Under the pieces are notes generated by a model. That model worked only from the letters and a program-made list of their open reading frames with translations. It did no database searches and had not been told where the DNA came from. Both the position numbers and the translations under genes were made by a program. Below, one piece after another: positions 26,884 to 35,848 of a stretch of 64,000 bases of DNA (the stretch's first letter is position 1; every line of letters starts with the position of its first letter). Location of the stretch: contig JABCYW010000004.1 of the NCBI GenBank assembly GCA_013289985.1, positions 1 through 64,000 on the forward strand. The letters run 5' to 3'. Source of the stretch: Betaproteobacteria bacterium. Lineage in GTDB: Bacteria; Pseudomonadota; Gammaproteobacteria; Burkholderiales; Burkholderiaceae_C.

Positions 26884-26976
26884 TGTCATCGAACGTTTCG
26901 CGTCCCGACTTGAGCGGAATCGCCCCGGAAAAGAGCCGGGTTTCCGGCGCTCTTCCCGAGCACCGGAGCGACGGCA

Positions 26977-27861
26977 TCAATGCACCTCGAGCTGCGTCGC
27001 GGGACGCAGCCACTGCGGCGGCTGCTCGCCGTCGAGACGGCCCAACACCAGCGCGTCGAGCCGGCTTGTGTCGCCGCCGTCGCCCAGGCCGTGGCCCAGC
27101 ACGACGGTGGGGATGTCGTCGCCCACATCGTCCGCGCGCATGCGTGCCATGGCCGCGCACAGCGATTCGACGCTCGCCTCCTCGAGCATGCAGCGGCGCA
27201 GGTGCCGCATGACGCCGTTGGTCAGCGAGATCCAGGCCGCGGCACGGCCCTCGACGACGCAAAGGTGCGCGCGTTTCGCCTGCACGAGGCTGGGCACGCA
27301 GCAGCGCGCCTCCAGGAACGCGTGGTGCCACCACGGCGCGACCGAGCGGATGCGCACGCCGCTCTGCGCCCCATGGCGGCGCGCCGCGTCGAGGTCGATG
27401 CCGGCGAGCGCGACCACGCCCAGCGACACGTCGTTGCGCCAGGTGGCCAGCGGCCAGCTCGCGGCGGCGTCGCCGTGCTGGTCGACGAAGGCCTGGCGAG
27501 CGTGCGAGCGCAGGCCGGCGTCGTCGCGGCCCGGCAGCGTCGTGACGTCCTCGATGTCGCGGGTCAGGTCGCCCGAGACCCAGAGCCGCACGTCGGCCCC
27601 CGGGTTCGCGCGCATCCATTCGCGCAGGCCGGCGTGGCGGGTCGCCGCGGCGAAGCAGTCGGCAGGCGACCAGGCCCAGACGCCATGGGCGTCGGCCAGC
27701 AGCGCGTGCGCGGGGCCCCGCAGTCCCAGCCCCTGGCGCACCTGCCGCGACCAAGCACGAAGCGGCTTGACCTTGCGCCGCATGGCGTGCTCGGGAACGA
27801 CGACATCGAAGCGGATGTCGCCAGCCATCGAGAGCAAGGGGGCGTCGGTGAGCGAAAGCAT
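26977..27861 (-). CDS. Unrecognised cytoplasmic protein divergent from the EPS operon
   Basis: A 294-residue protein preceded by GAGGAG eight bases before the ATG. There is no signal peptide or TM helix. Alternating beta/alpha segments (LLADAHGVWAWSP, DVRLWVSGDLTRDI, LGVVALAGIDLDAA, AHLCVVEGRAAAWISL) loosely recall the actin-like cytoplasmic domains of GspL/PilM proteins, but I cannot support that assignment. It is Trp-, Arg- and His-rich. It is transcribed away from epsD, with a 445-base region between them carrying two copies of a shared motif, so it may belong to the EPS regulon. Confidence 0.7.
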   Translation of the reverse strand: MLSLTDAPLLSMAGDIRFDVVVPEHAMRRKVKPLRAWSRQVRQGLGLRGPAHALLADAHGVWAWSPADCFAAATRHAGLREWMRANPGADVRLWVSGDLTRDIEDVTTLPGRDDAGLRSHARQAFVDQHGDAAASWPLATWRNDVSLGVVALAGIDLDAARRHGAQSGVRIRSVAPWWHHAFLEARCCVPSLVQAKRAHLCVVEGRAAAWISLTNGVMRHLRRCMLEEASVESLCAAMARMRADDVGDDIPTVVLGHGLGDGGDTSRLDALVLGRLDGEQPPQWLRPATQLEVH

Positions 27862-27995
27862 AGTGTTTACTCCTCGTGATCGGTGGGATCGGCGTCGTTC
27901 GCATCCACTGCGCGGCCCATGACATCCCCCGATTTGGTGAAGCCACGATAACGATCGCTTGTGACCCGCAAAGCCGATCCGGAGGGCTCCTTGGA

Positions 27996-28007
27996 TAGTC
28001 CGATGAG
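27996..28007 (+). promoter_or_regulatory. TAGTCCGAT motif copy 1 (EPS control region)
   Basis: TAGTCCGATGAG. It shares its first nine bases with copies at 28035 and, inverted, at 52790, all in intergenic DNA next to EPS or surface genes. Candidate operator half-site. Confidence 0.45.
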
Positions 28008-28034
28008 ACCAACGCGGCGGCGATTTCTTTCGAG

Positions 28035-28050
28035 TAGTCCGATCGGCCTA
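28035..28050. promoter_or_regulatory. TAGTCCGATCGG motif copy 2, near-palindromic
   Basis: TAGTCCGATCGGCCTA is a 16-base near-palindrome (14 of 16 positions symmetrical) built on CCGATCGG. It starts 39 bases after copy 1 and lies about 110 bases upstream of the proposed -35 of epsD. A dimeric regulator could bind it. Confidence 0.5.
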
Positions 28051-28306
28051 TTGCGGACCGGGTCGGACGTGCGATCCATTCGGATGCCGTCCCTCTGAGC
28101 ACCATCTCCGACGCCGGGACCGAGAGGCGCGATGCGCGGATGGAGCGGTCTTCGCGAGCGTTTGATTTGTCACACCGCGTACCTAGACTTCGCAGCATTC
28201 CAGGGGTGGTGCGCTGCGCGGACCGGCGTCGATCGCGACGTCGCGGGCCGGTCGGATGCACGCGAAGAACAGGTTGATGGCGCACGCGCCGAGAGGGCTT
28301 CTTGAC

Positions 28307-29230
28307 ATGATGAACGGCACGATCGATGCGATGCCTCGCCGGGTCGCCGGCGCGTTGATGCTGGTGGCGGCCTCGACGCTCACGGCCTGCGGCAACTCCG
28401 GCGCCGGCGGGTCGCAGGTGGTGGCCTCGGTCGGCAGCGACGAGATCACCGAGACACAGGTCAATCACGCACTCGAGCAGCAGGCCGGCATGCGGCCCGA
28501 ACAGGTCGAGGGCGCAAGCCGAAAGGCCGTCGCGACGCTGGTCGAACAGACGATCGTGCTGCAGAAGGCGCGCGACCTGAAGCTCGATCGCGACGAGCGT
28601 GTCGTCCAGAGCATCGAATCCGCGAAACGCGAGCTGATCGTAGGTGCCTACCTGAACCGCATCGCCGACGGCGCGGCCAAGCCGTCGGACAAGGACATCC
28701 AGGACTACTACGACCAGAACCCCGACCTGTTCGCGAAGCGTCGCGTCTACAACTTCCAGGAAATCGCCGTGGATGTGCCGCCCGCGCAGGCGAAGGAAGT
28801 CGAGGCGAAGCTGATGACGTTCAAGTCGCCTGCCGAGATGGGCGCCTACCTCAAGGACAAGCAGATCCCGACCCGCGGCAAGCAGACGACGCTCGCCGCC
28901 GAGAACGTGCCGATGGCGCTCCTCAAGCGCGTCGCCGCGCTCGCGCCGGGGCAGGGTCTCATCGTCGGCAACGAGGGCGGCATGCGCATGCTGTTCCTCA
29001 GCGGCACGCTGGACGCCCCCCTGACGATGGACCAGGCGCGCCCCGCCATCACGACCTACCTCGTCACGCAGGGCCGGCGACAGGCCGTGCAGAAGGAGAT
29101 GGCCTCGCTGCAGGCCGGCGCGAAGGTCGCGTATTTCGGCAAGTACGCCGACCTGGCCGCGAGCGCGCCCGCCGCGACGGCATCCACGGTCGCCCTGTCA
29201 GCGCCCGCCGCCTCGGTCAATCTCAGGTAG
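28307..29230 (+). CDS. epsD: EpsD-family peptidyl-prolyl cis-trans isomerase lipoprotein
   Basis: A 307-residue periplasmic lipoprotein with lipobox LTAC (Cys28 from this start). The SurA/PpiC-type layout has an N-terminal chaperone helix region (ITETQVNHALEQQAGMRPEQ), YYDQNPDLFAKRRVYNFQEI, and a degenerate parvulin domain (RGKQTTLAAENVPMALLKRVAAL). EpsD proteins are markers of exosortase-linked EPS loci and are thought to help fold export or anchoring partners. ATG at 28307 follows GAGAGGG; ATGs at 28256 and 28277 are possible but weaker. It is the first gene of the EPS operon. Confidence 0.85.
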   Translation: MMNGTIDAMPRRVAGALMLVAASTLTACGNSGAGGSQVVASVGSDEITETQVNHALEQQAGMRPEQVEGASRKAVATLVEQTIVLQKARDLKLDRDERVVQSIESAKRELIVGAYLNRIADGAAKPSDKDIQDYYDQNPDLFAKRRVYNFQEIAVDVPPAQAKEVEAKLMTFKSPAEMGAYLKDKQIPTRGKQTTLAAENVPMALLKRVAALAPGQGLIVGNEGGMRMLFLSGTLDAPLTMDQARPAITTYLVTQGRRQAVQKEMASLQAGAKVAYFGKYADLAASAPAATASTVALSAPAASVNLR

Positions 29231-29312
29231 CTGGCGAAACGCCCGCCGCCCGCCCCTTTCGCGCGCCGCGTTTCCGTCCGCCGTCGTACGCGTCAACCAT
29301 GGCTCGACATTC

Positions 29313-31658
29313 ATGACACTCGTCCAGTTCGTTTCGATTCTTCGGGCCCGCTGGAAGGCGATGCTGCTGGTGCTCGGCCTCGTCGTCGCCGTCACGGCGG
29401 TGGTCAACGCGCTCTGGCCGAAGAGCTACACATCCACGGTCGCGGTGCTGGCTGACGTCAAGTCGCCCGATCCGATCGCGGGAATCTTCTACCCGAGCCT
29501 GAGCACGCCGGCCTACATGGCGACGCAGGTCGATATGATCCAGAGCGATCGCGTGTCGCAGCAGGTCGTGCGCATGCTCAGGCTCAACGAGTCGGCGCAG
29601 ATGCGCGAACAGTGGCGCAGCGCGACCGAAGGCAAGGGCAACTTCGAGAGCTGGGTCGCGGACCTGCTGCGCAAGAGCCTCGACGTGAAGCCGTCGCGCG
29701 ACTCGAACGTCATCACGATCAACTACAAGGCGGCCGATCCGAAGTTCGCGACCGCACTCGCCAATGCCTATGCGCAGGCCTACATCGACGTCAGCCTCGA
29801 GCTGCGCGTCGACCCGGCCAAGCAATACGGCAAGTTCTTCGAGGAACGCGAGGCGCAGCTGCGCGCCAATGTCGAACGGGCGCGTGCCAAGCTCACCGCC
29901 TACCAGCGCGACACCGGCATTGTCGGCACCGATGATCGGCTCGACGTCGAGAACGCGCGGCTGAACGAGCTTTCCAGCGAGATGGTGGTGCTGCAGGGGC
30001 TCGGTGCCGAGTCCAAGGGCCGCGAGGCGCAGGCCAAGTCGTCGCCCGGCCAGATCCAGGACGTGATCACCAGCCAGCTGGTCAGCAATCTGAAGGTGGA
30101 CCTGTCGCGCCAGGAAGCCTCGCTGGAGGAAGCGCGGCAGCGCCTCGGCGAGAGCAATCCGATGATCGCGGGACTGAAGGCCAACATCGAGGAGACCCGC
30201 GCACGCATCGACAGGGAAGTCGCCAGCATCAGCGGTGGCGTCACGGTCAGCAACTCCATCAACGACACGCGGATCGCGCAGATGAAGGCGGCGATCGACG
30301 CGCAGCGCGTCAAGGTGCTGCACCTGAAGGAGTCGCACGACCAGATCGCCGCGTTGGCGGCCGACATCGATGCCGCGCAGCGGGCCTACGATGCCGTGAC
30401 CGTGCGCGCCAACCAGACCGAACTCGAGAGCCGCACGACGCAGACCAACCTGTATGTGCTGAACCCGGCGTCCGAACCGATCAAACCGTCGTCGCCGCGC
30501 ACAACGCTCAACATGCTGCTGTCGCTGTTTGCCGGGACTCTGCTGGCGGTGGGCATGGCGATGTTGATGGAGCTGTTCGACCGGCGCGTTCGTTCGGCGT
30601 CCGACGTCGTTCTGGCGCTCGACACGCCGCTGCTGGGAACTCTGGCGCGCAAGCCGAGCGGGCGCCTGTTCGGCCGTCTCCAGGTCAGCGAGGGCAAGCC
30701 CGGGAAGTCCGTTCCTGCGCTGGCGGGTGACGGCATCGACGCCGCGTTCCGTTCTGCCAGGGCGGCGCTGCCCGACCTCCAGCAGACGCCGGCCACGGGC
30801 GGTCAGGAGGCCGCCGAGTCCGTGGTCCGCGAGATCCCGATCGGCGAGATCTTCCGCGAGACGCACCGGCTGGATGCGGACCAGATCGAGGCCATCCTGG
30901 CTCACCAGCGCGAGCAAGGCATGCTGTTCGGCGAGGCTGCGGTGGCGCTGAACCTGGTCGACAGCCACGACGTGCTGTGGGCGCTCAGCCGGCAATTCCA
31001 CTATCCCTACGCGCTCAAGGGCCGCAAGCAGTTCGACCCGGAACTGGTGACGGCCACGACACCGTTCTCCAGCGTCTCGGAGACCTTCCGCAGCATCCGC
31101 AGCCAGCTGATCCGGCGTGCCGCGCAGGATCAGCAACGGCGCGCGGTGGCCGTGGTCAGCGCCGACAGCGGCGACGGCAAGACCTTCTTCGCCGCCAACC
31201 TCGCGATCGCGTTCAGTCAGCTGGGACGCCGCACGCTCCTGATCGACGGCGACATGCGTTCGCCGCGCCTGCACAGGGTCTTCGGCATCGACAACTCGCG
31301 TGGCCTCAGCAGCATCCTGGCCGGACGCTTGTCCGCGCGCGTGCTGGCGCCGGTCACGGACCTGCCCAGCCTGTTCGTGCTGCCGGTCGGCGTTGCACCG
31401 CCGAATCCGCTCGAACTGCTCGAGTCGCCCGCGTTCGAATTGCTGATCAAGGAACTGCTGGGCAAGTTCGATCACGTCATCATCGATTCGCCGTCGGCGA
31501 TCGTCGGGGCCGACGCGGGCGTGATCGCGGCGCGGAGCGGCGCCTTCGTCTCGGTGGCGCGGGTCGGGCAGACCTGCATGGCGTCGATGATCGAACTCGT
31601 GGCGTCCCTGCGCGACACCTCCACGCATTCGTTCGGTTTCGTCCTCAACGAGCATTGA
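29313..31658 (+). CDS. epsF-epsG: Fused EpsF chain-length determinant and EpsG tyrosine autokinase
   Basis: A 781-residue inner-membrane protein combining two proteins that are usually separate in EPS loci of this kind. Residues 1-425 are a Wzz/EpsF chain-length regulator: TM near 17-35, a periplasmic coiled coil, and a second TM near 400-420 preceded by the Pro-rich KPSSPRT. Residues about 505-570 carry the small N-terminal module of EpsG (IGEIFRETHRLDADQIEAIL). Residues 585-781 are the BY-kinase: Walker A ADSGDGKT (617-624), Walker A-prime LIDGDM (643-648), Walker B HVIIDS (721-726). The C-terminus lacks the usual Tyr cluster. It should set polymer length and export. Confidence 0.9.
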   Translation: MTLVQFVSILRARWKAMLLVLGLVVAVTAVVNALWPKSYTSTVAVLADVKSPDPIAGIFYPSLSTPAYMATQVDMIQSDRVSQQVVRMLRLNESAQMREQWRSATEGKGNFESWVADLLRKSLDVKPSRDSNVITINYKAADPKFATALANAYAQAYIDVSLELRVDPAKQYGKFFEEREAQLRANVERARAKLTAYQRDTGIVGTDDRLDVENARLNELSSEMVVLQGLGAESKGREAQAKSSPGQIQDVITSQLVSNLKVDLSRQEASLEEARQRLGESNPMIAGLKANIEETRARIDREVASISGGVTVSNSINDTRIAQMKAAIDAQRVKVLHLKESHDQIAALAADIDAAQRAYDAVTVRANQTELESRTTQTNLYVLNPASEPIKPSSPRTTLNMLLSLFAGTLLAVGMAMLMELFDRRVRSASDVVLALDTPLLGTLARKPSGRLFGRLQVSEGKPGKSVPALAGDGIDAAFRSARAALPDLQQTPATGGQEAAESVVREIPIGEIFRETHRLDADQIEAILAHQREQGMLFGEAAVALNLVDSHDVLWALSRQFHYPYALKGRKQFDPELVTATTPFSSVSETFRSIRSQLIRRAAQDQQRRAVAVVSADSGDGKTFFAANLAIAFSQLGRRTLLIDGDMRSPRLHRVFGIDNSRGLSSILAGRLSARVLAPVTDLPSLFVLPVGVAPPNPLELLESPAFELLIKELLGKFDHVIIDSPSAIVGADAGVIAARSGAFVSVARVGQTCMASMIELVASLRDTSTHSFGFVLNEH

Positions 31659-31659
31659 C

Positions 31660-32562
31660 GTGGAGTTCGCTGACGCTCCCACGGACATCTCGGCGGGCCT
31701 GCGCGATCGGGCCGCCGTGCCCGCGGGGAGCGATCGCGTGGTGCTGGGCCTCGTGCTCGCAGCCCTGGCGTTGCTGTACCTGCCCACGTACTGGAGCCTG
31801 GCGACGTCGATCTGGCAGAGCGCCGACCAGAGCCAGGGGCCGCTGATGCTTTGCGCAAGCCTGTGGCTGCTGTACGAACGGCGCGCAGCCGTCGCCGCGC
31901 TGCCCGCGGCGCCGCGCAACGGGGCGGGCGGCGTCGTCCTCGCGGTCGGGCTGCTGCTCTATGTCGTCGGCAGGTCGCAGTCGATCTGGATCTTCGAGGT
32001 CGGCTCGCAGATGGTGGTGTTCTCCGGCGTGCTGCTGCTGTTCAAAGGATGGGCCGGGCTGCGGCTGACCTGGTTCCCGATCGCGTTCCTGGTCTTCATG
32101 GTTCCGCTGCCCGGTCCGCTGGTGGCCGCGATCACTGGCCCGCTGAAGGCCGGCGTCTCCTACGTCGCCTCCGAACTGCTGTTTTCCTGGGGCTACCCGA
32201 TCAGCCGCACCGGCGTGATCCTCAACGTCGGCCCGTACCTGATCCTCGTGGCGGATGCATGCGCGGGGCTGACATCGATGTTCTCGCTCGAGGCAGTCGG
32301 CATCCTCTACCTCGGCATCGTGCGCCACCCGTCGCGCCTGCACGACCTGGCGCTGTCGCTGCTGCTGGTGCCGATCGCGTTCTGCGCGAACGTCGTGCGC
32401 GTCATCGCGCTGGTGTTGGTGACCTATCACCTGGGCGACGCCGCCGGGCGCGGCTTCCTGCACGGGTTCGCCGGCATTTTGCTGTTCTGCGTGGCGCTGG
32501 CGTTGATCGTGCCGGCGGACCGGCTGATCGGGCTCGCGATCCGACCGAGGAGCCGGCGATGA
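31660..32562 (+). CDS. xrtB: Exosortase B
   Basis: A 300-residue multi-spanning transpeptidase of the exosortase family, with about eight TM helices. The predicted catalytic triad is Cys201 (ADACAGLTSM), Arg247 (ANVVRVI) and His269 (HGFAGI). Exosortases process PEP-CTERM tails at the inner membrane; two such proteins are encoded downstream at 46658-47890 and 50391-51182. The start is GTG one base after the epsF-epsG stop; no ATG is available near the N-terminus. The exosortase-B assignment rests on the EpsD/F/G/I neighbourhood. Confidence 0.9.
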   Translation: MEFADAPTDISAGLRDRAAVPAGSDRVVLGLVLAALALLYLPTYWSLATSIWQSADQSQGPLMLCASLWLLYERRAAVAALPAAPRNGAGGVVLAVGLLLYVVGRSQSIWIFEVGSQMVVFSGVLLLFKGWAGLRLTWFPIAFLVFMVPLPGPLVAAITGPLKAGVSYVASELLFSWGYPISRTGVILNVGPYLILVADACAGLTSMFSLEAVGILYLGIVRHPSRLHDLALSLLLVPIAFCANVVRVIALVLVTYHLGDAAGRGFLHGFAGILLFCVALALIVPADRLIGLAIRPRSRR

Positions 32563-33254
32563 TCGCGCAGCGACGCAAGGCGCTCGCCATCCTGGCGGCA
32601 TCGCTGGCCGCCAGCGCCGCCGCGCTGGCGATGGTGCCGCGCGCGGGCATCGAGGGCATGACCGAGGCGGCTCCCATCGACACGCTGTTCCCGGGGGCCT
32701 TCGGCGCCTGGCGCGTCGACCCCAGCGTGATTCCCGTGGAGCCGGGCGCGGACGTCCGCAAGGCGATCGCCGAGAGCTACGACCAGACCTTGTCGCGCAC
32801 CTATGTGAACGGGCAGGGGTATCGGGTGATGCTGTCGGTGGCCTACGGCGGCCGGCGCAACCAGGGCATGGACCTGCATCGGCCGGAGATCTGCTATCCG
32901 TCGCAGGGCTTCGCCTTGCGGAGCGACACCCGCGAGACGACGTTCCGCTACGAGCGGCAGGCGCTGCAGGTCAAGCGCCTGGTCGCCGGCTCGGGCGCTC
33001 GCAACGAGCCGATCACCTACTGGCTGGTGATCGGCCGCACCGTGGCCTCCTTCGGCTACGGCCATCGGCTCGCGTTGCTGAAGTACGGCCTGACGGGCCA
33101 CGTGCCCGACGGCCTGCTCGTGCGCGTCTCCTCGATCGACGACGACGGGCCGCGCGCCTGGGCGCAGCAGGACGCCTTCCTGAGTGACATGCTCGCATCG
33201 CTGGCGCCCGGCTTCCGCAGGCGCATCCTCGGCCAGGACGAGGACGCCCCGTGA
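32559..33254 (+). CDS. epsI: EpsI family protein
   Basis: A 231-residue protein with an N-terminal membrane anchor or signal (ALAILAASLAASAAALAMV). The EpsI core has YGGRRNQGMDLHRPEICYPSQGF, whose HRPE-x-CYP motif is diagnostic, and a later ITYWLVIGR. EpsI proteins always accompany exosortases and may assist sorting or EPS export; the biochemical role is unknown. The ATG overlaps the xrtB stop (ATGA) and is preceded by GAGGAG. Confidence 0.9.
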   Translation: MIAQRRKALAILAASLAASAAALAMVPRAGIEGMTEAAPIDTLFPGAFGAWRVDPSVIPVEPGADVRKAIAESYDQTLSRTYVNGQGYRVMLSVAYGGRRNQGMDLHRPEICYPSQGFALRSDTRETTFRYERQALQVKRLVAGSGARNEPITYWLVIGRTVASFGYGHRLALLKYGLTGHVPDGLLVRVSSIDDDGPRAWAQQDAFLSDMLASLAPGFRRRILGQDEDAP

Positions 33255-34747
33255 ACGCGCAGCAGATCCTGTCGGGCCTGGGCTGGTCGACGTTCGCGAC
33301 CGCCTTGTCGGCCGTCTGCCAGATCGTGTTCATGGCCGTGCTGGCACGCCTGCTCGACCCGTCCGTGTTCGGCCTGATGGCAATGGCCTCGATCGCGTTG
33401 CGCTTCGCCGGCTATTTCTCGCAGCTGGGTTTCGCCCAGGCCCTGATCCAGCGGCCGGCCATCGAGGCCGAGGACACCACCGCCGCGCTGGCGATGGCCT
33501 TGCTGCTGGGCGGCGTCTTCGCAGGCGCGACGGCGCTGGCGTCGCCGCTGATCGCACGCGCGTTCCACGCGGTCGAGCTCTCGTCGCTGGTCGCGGTGCT
33601 GGGCCTGTCGCTGCCGCTGGTGGCGGTGGGCAGCCTGCCGATGGCCCTGCTGCGCCGGGCGGCGCGCTTCAAGCGGGGCAATGCGATCGAGGTCGCCGCT
33701 TACGTGCTGGGGTATGGCGTCGTCGGGATCGCCTGCGCGCTGCGCGGCCTGGGCGTCTGGAGCCTGGTGCTGGCCACGCTCAGCCAGCAGGCGCTGGTGC
33801 TGGTACTCGGCTTCTCCTCGCTGCGCTATCCGCTGGGCTGGCCGCTGCGGCGCGAGGCGGCGGCCAGGCTGTGGTCCTTCGGATCGCGCTATTCGCTGAT
33901 CGGTTTCGTCGAGTTCCTGGGCGGCAACATCGAGACCCTGATCGTCGGCCGGATGTTCGGCAAGGGCGAGCTCGGACTGCTCAATCGCGCCGGCGCGGTC
34001 ACCAACCTGCCCGTCGAGCTTGGCGTGAGCGCCGTCAACAAGGTGCTGTTCCCCGCGCTGGCGGGCCTGCAGCAGGATCGCCGGCGCCTGGCCGACGGCT
34101 TCCAGATGCTGCTGCTGTGCGTGGGCCTGTTCAGCACCGCGATGGCCTGCGGCGTGGCGGCCGGCGCGAGCGACGTCGTGCCGCTGCTGCTAGGCGCGAA
34201 GTGGATCGGCATCGTGCCGCTGGTGGCCGTCCTCGCACTGGCGGTCCCGCCGACCTTCATGTTCGTGGCGTGCGGCGTGACGCTCGACGCGCTCGCCGCC
34301 CTCGGCCCGAAGCTGCGGCTGCAGTCGCTCGTGCTCGCGCTGAAGGTCGCCCTGGTGCTGGCGCTCGCGCGCTGGCAACTCGAGGGCGTGGCCTGGGCGG
34401 TCGTCGCCACCGAGGCGGTGCGGCTCGCGGCCGGGCTTCGCCTGGTCGGCCTCCTGCTGGAGATACCGCTCGCCGCGCTGGGTCGCCTGCTGGTGTTGCT
34501 GGCAGCCGTCGGCGCCGCGATCTGGTTCACCATTGCCGCCACGCAGGCGCTGGCCACCGCGGGCGACATTCCATTGCTCGCACGCGTGCCGCTCGAGTTC
34601 CTGGCCGGCAGCGCGGCGTTCGCCGCCGCGTTGCTGGCGCTGGCTGTCCGATTCGCGCACTATCCACCGCTGCAGCGGTTCGAGGCCGCGCGCCGCTGGC
34701 ACCTGCGCGTGATGGCCGTCATCCATCCGAGGGCGGCACTGCCATGA
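33251..34747 (+). CDS. Polysaccharide flippase, Wzx/MOP family
   Basis: A 498-residue inner-membrane protein with about twelve to fourteen TM helices, resembling lipopolysaccharide/oligosaccharide flippases (polysaccharide biosynthesis protein family). It starts MNAQQILSGLGWSTFATALSAVCQ, the usual short cytoplasmic N-terminus. It would move undecaprenyl-linked repeat units across the inner membrane to the Wzy polymerase. The GTG start overlaps the epsI stop (GTGA). With two Wzy-like genes and a Wzz-like EpsF in the same operon, the locus fits a Wzx/Wzy pathway. Confidence 0.9.
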   Translation: MNAQQILSGLGWSTFATALSAVCQIVFMAVLARLLDPSVFGLMAMASIALRFAGYFSQLGFAQALIQRPAIEAEDTTAALAMALLLGGVFAGATALASPLIARAFHAVELSSLVAVLGLSLPLVAVGSLPMALLRRAARFKRGNAIEVAAYVLGYGVVGIACALRGLGVWSLVLATLSQQALVLVLGFSSLRYPLGWPLRREAAARLWSFGSRYSLIGFVEFLGGNIETLIVGRMFGKGELGLLNRAGAVTNLPVELGVSAVNKVLFPALAGLQQDRRRLADGFQMLLLCVGLFSTAMACGVAAGASDVVPLLLGAKWIGIVPLVAVLALAVPPTFMFVACGVTLDALAALGPKLRLQSLVLALKVALVLALARWQLEGVAWAVVATEAVRLAAGLRLVGLLLEIPLAALGRLLVLLAAVGAAIWFTIAATQALATAGDIPLLARVPLEFLAGSAAFAAALLALAVRFAHYPPLQRFEAARRWHLRVMAVIHPRAALP

Positions 34748-35844
34748 AGCGGCTGCGCTTCTTCTACGTGCCCAACGAAGCCGTCGAGGGTGACCAGGTC
34801 GGGCCGCGCAAGGCGTTCGGGCTGCTGCACGCCCAAGGCGTCTTCTCGGCCTACATGGTCTATTCGTATCTGGTCGAGCGCACGCGGGCAAGCAGCCATG
34901 CGCAGGCCCTCGAACGCCTGCATGCGGCCGTCGAGGCGTTCCAGCCCGACGTGATCTTCTTCCAGCACCTGAACGGCAGCTATCCGGTGGACAGCGCCTA
35001 CATCCGGCGCCTGAAGAGCGTCGCGTCGCGGCCGCGCTTCGTCTGGCACGATCCCGATCCCTACGGCCGCTTCATCAAGCCGGTCGACCCGGTGATGAAG
35101 GCGGCGCTTGCGGAGACCGACCTCGCCGTCGTCAAGGGCCTGGGCTATTTCTCCGCTGCGGTGCGTCGCGCCGGCGCGCGCCGGGTGCTGTTCGCGCCGG
35201 AGTCGTTCGACGACGAACGCTTCGCGCGCGGCGGCGCGCCCGCGACGACGCGCCCGCTCGACGCCGTGATGATCGCCAACCTCACGTGCCTGAAGCGCAT
35301 TCCGTTCCTGTTCATGCCGGGGGGACGCAGCCGCAAGACGACGGCACGCCTGATGCACCGCGCCCACGGCGACCGCTTCGCGGTGTACGGTGCCGGGCAA
35401 GGCTGGCGCGGCGAGCCGTACTGCCGCGGCCCGATCGCGTTCAACCAGCAGGAGACGGTCATCCGCTCGGCGTGGATCTCGATGAACTGGAGCCAGTTCG
35501 ACGAGATCCCCTTCTATTTCTCCGACCGTCTTCCCATCAGCCTGGCCGCCGGCGTTCCGCACGTCACCAACCACCAGCGCGGCTTCGAGCATGTGTTGCG
35601 CGACGCGCGCGGCGTCTTCTTCGTGCACAGCCCGGCCGAGGCGCTCGACGCCGCCGACTGGCTGCTGAGCCTGCCGCGCGAGCAACTGGTGGAGATCGGT
35701 CAGCAAGGCCTGGACTATGCGCGGGAGCGTCTCAATGCCACCCGGGTCTATCGCGACGTCGTCACCGCCATCCGCGAGCAGCTGTTCGAGGGAGCGGCTG
35801 GCGCGCACGAGCGCCACGACGAGCCGCTCGTCACGACGGTCTGA
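34744..35844 (+). CDS. Glycosyltransferase (CgeB-like, GT-B)
   Basis: A 366-residue cytoplasmic protein resembling CgeB/glycosyl transferases-group-1 (PF13524). The N-terminal half has FFYVPNEAVEGDQVGPRKAF and DVIFFQHLNG. The C-terminal half contains the DEIPFYFSDRLPISLAAGVPHVT nucleotide-sugar-binding region and ends with a PREQLVEIGQQGLDYAR segment typical of these enzymes. The donor and acceptor are unknown. The ATG overlaps the flippase stop by 4 bases. A role in assembling the EPS repeat unit is inferred from the operon. Confidence 0.82.
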   Translation: MKRLRFFYVPNEAVEGDQVGPRKAFGLLHAQGVFSAYMVYSYLVERTRASSHAQALERLHAAVEAFQPDVIFFQHLNGSYPVDSAYIRRLKSVASRPRFVWHDPDPYGRFIKPVDPVMKAALAETDLAVVKGLGYFSAAVRRAGARRVLFAPESFDDERFARGGAPATTRPLDAVMIANLTCLKRIPFLFMPGGRSRKTTARLMHRAHGDRFAVYGAGQGWRGEPYCRGPIAFNQQETVIRSAWISMNWSQFDEIPFYFSDRLPISLAAGVPHVTNHQRGFEHVLRDARGVFFVHSPAEALDAADWLLSLPREQLVEIGQQGLDYARERLNATRVYRDVVTAIREQLFEGAAGAHERHDEPLVTTV

Positions 35845-35848
35845 CGCC

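Larger units (their letters stand above)
27862..28306. promoter_or_regulatory. Divergent control region upstream of the EPS operon
   Basis: This 445-base non-coding region separates the unrecognised protein from epsD. It is less GC-rich than its neighbours and holds two TAGTCCGAT direct repeats 39 bases apart (27996 and 28035). A plausible sigma-70 promoter facing epsD has TTGATT at 28162-28167, a 16-base spacer and TAGACT at 28184-28189. The leader from there to epsD is more than 100 bases long. Confidence 0.55.
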
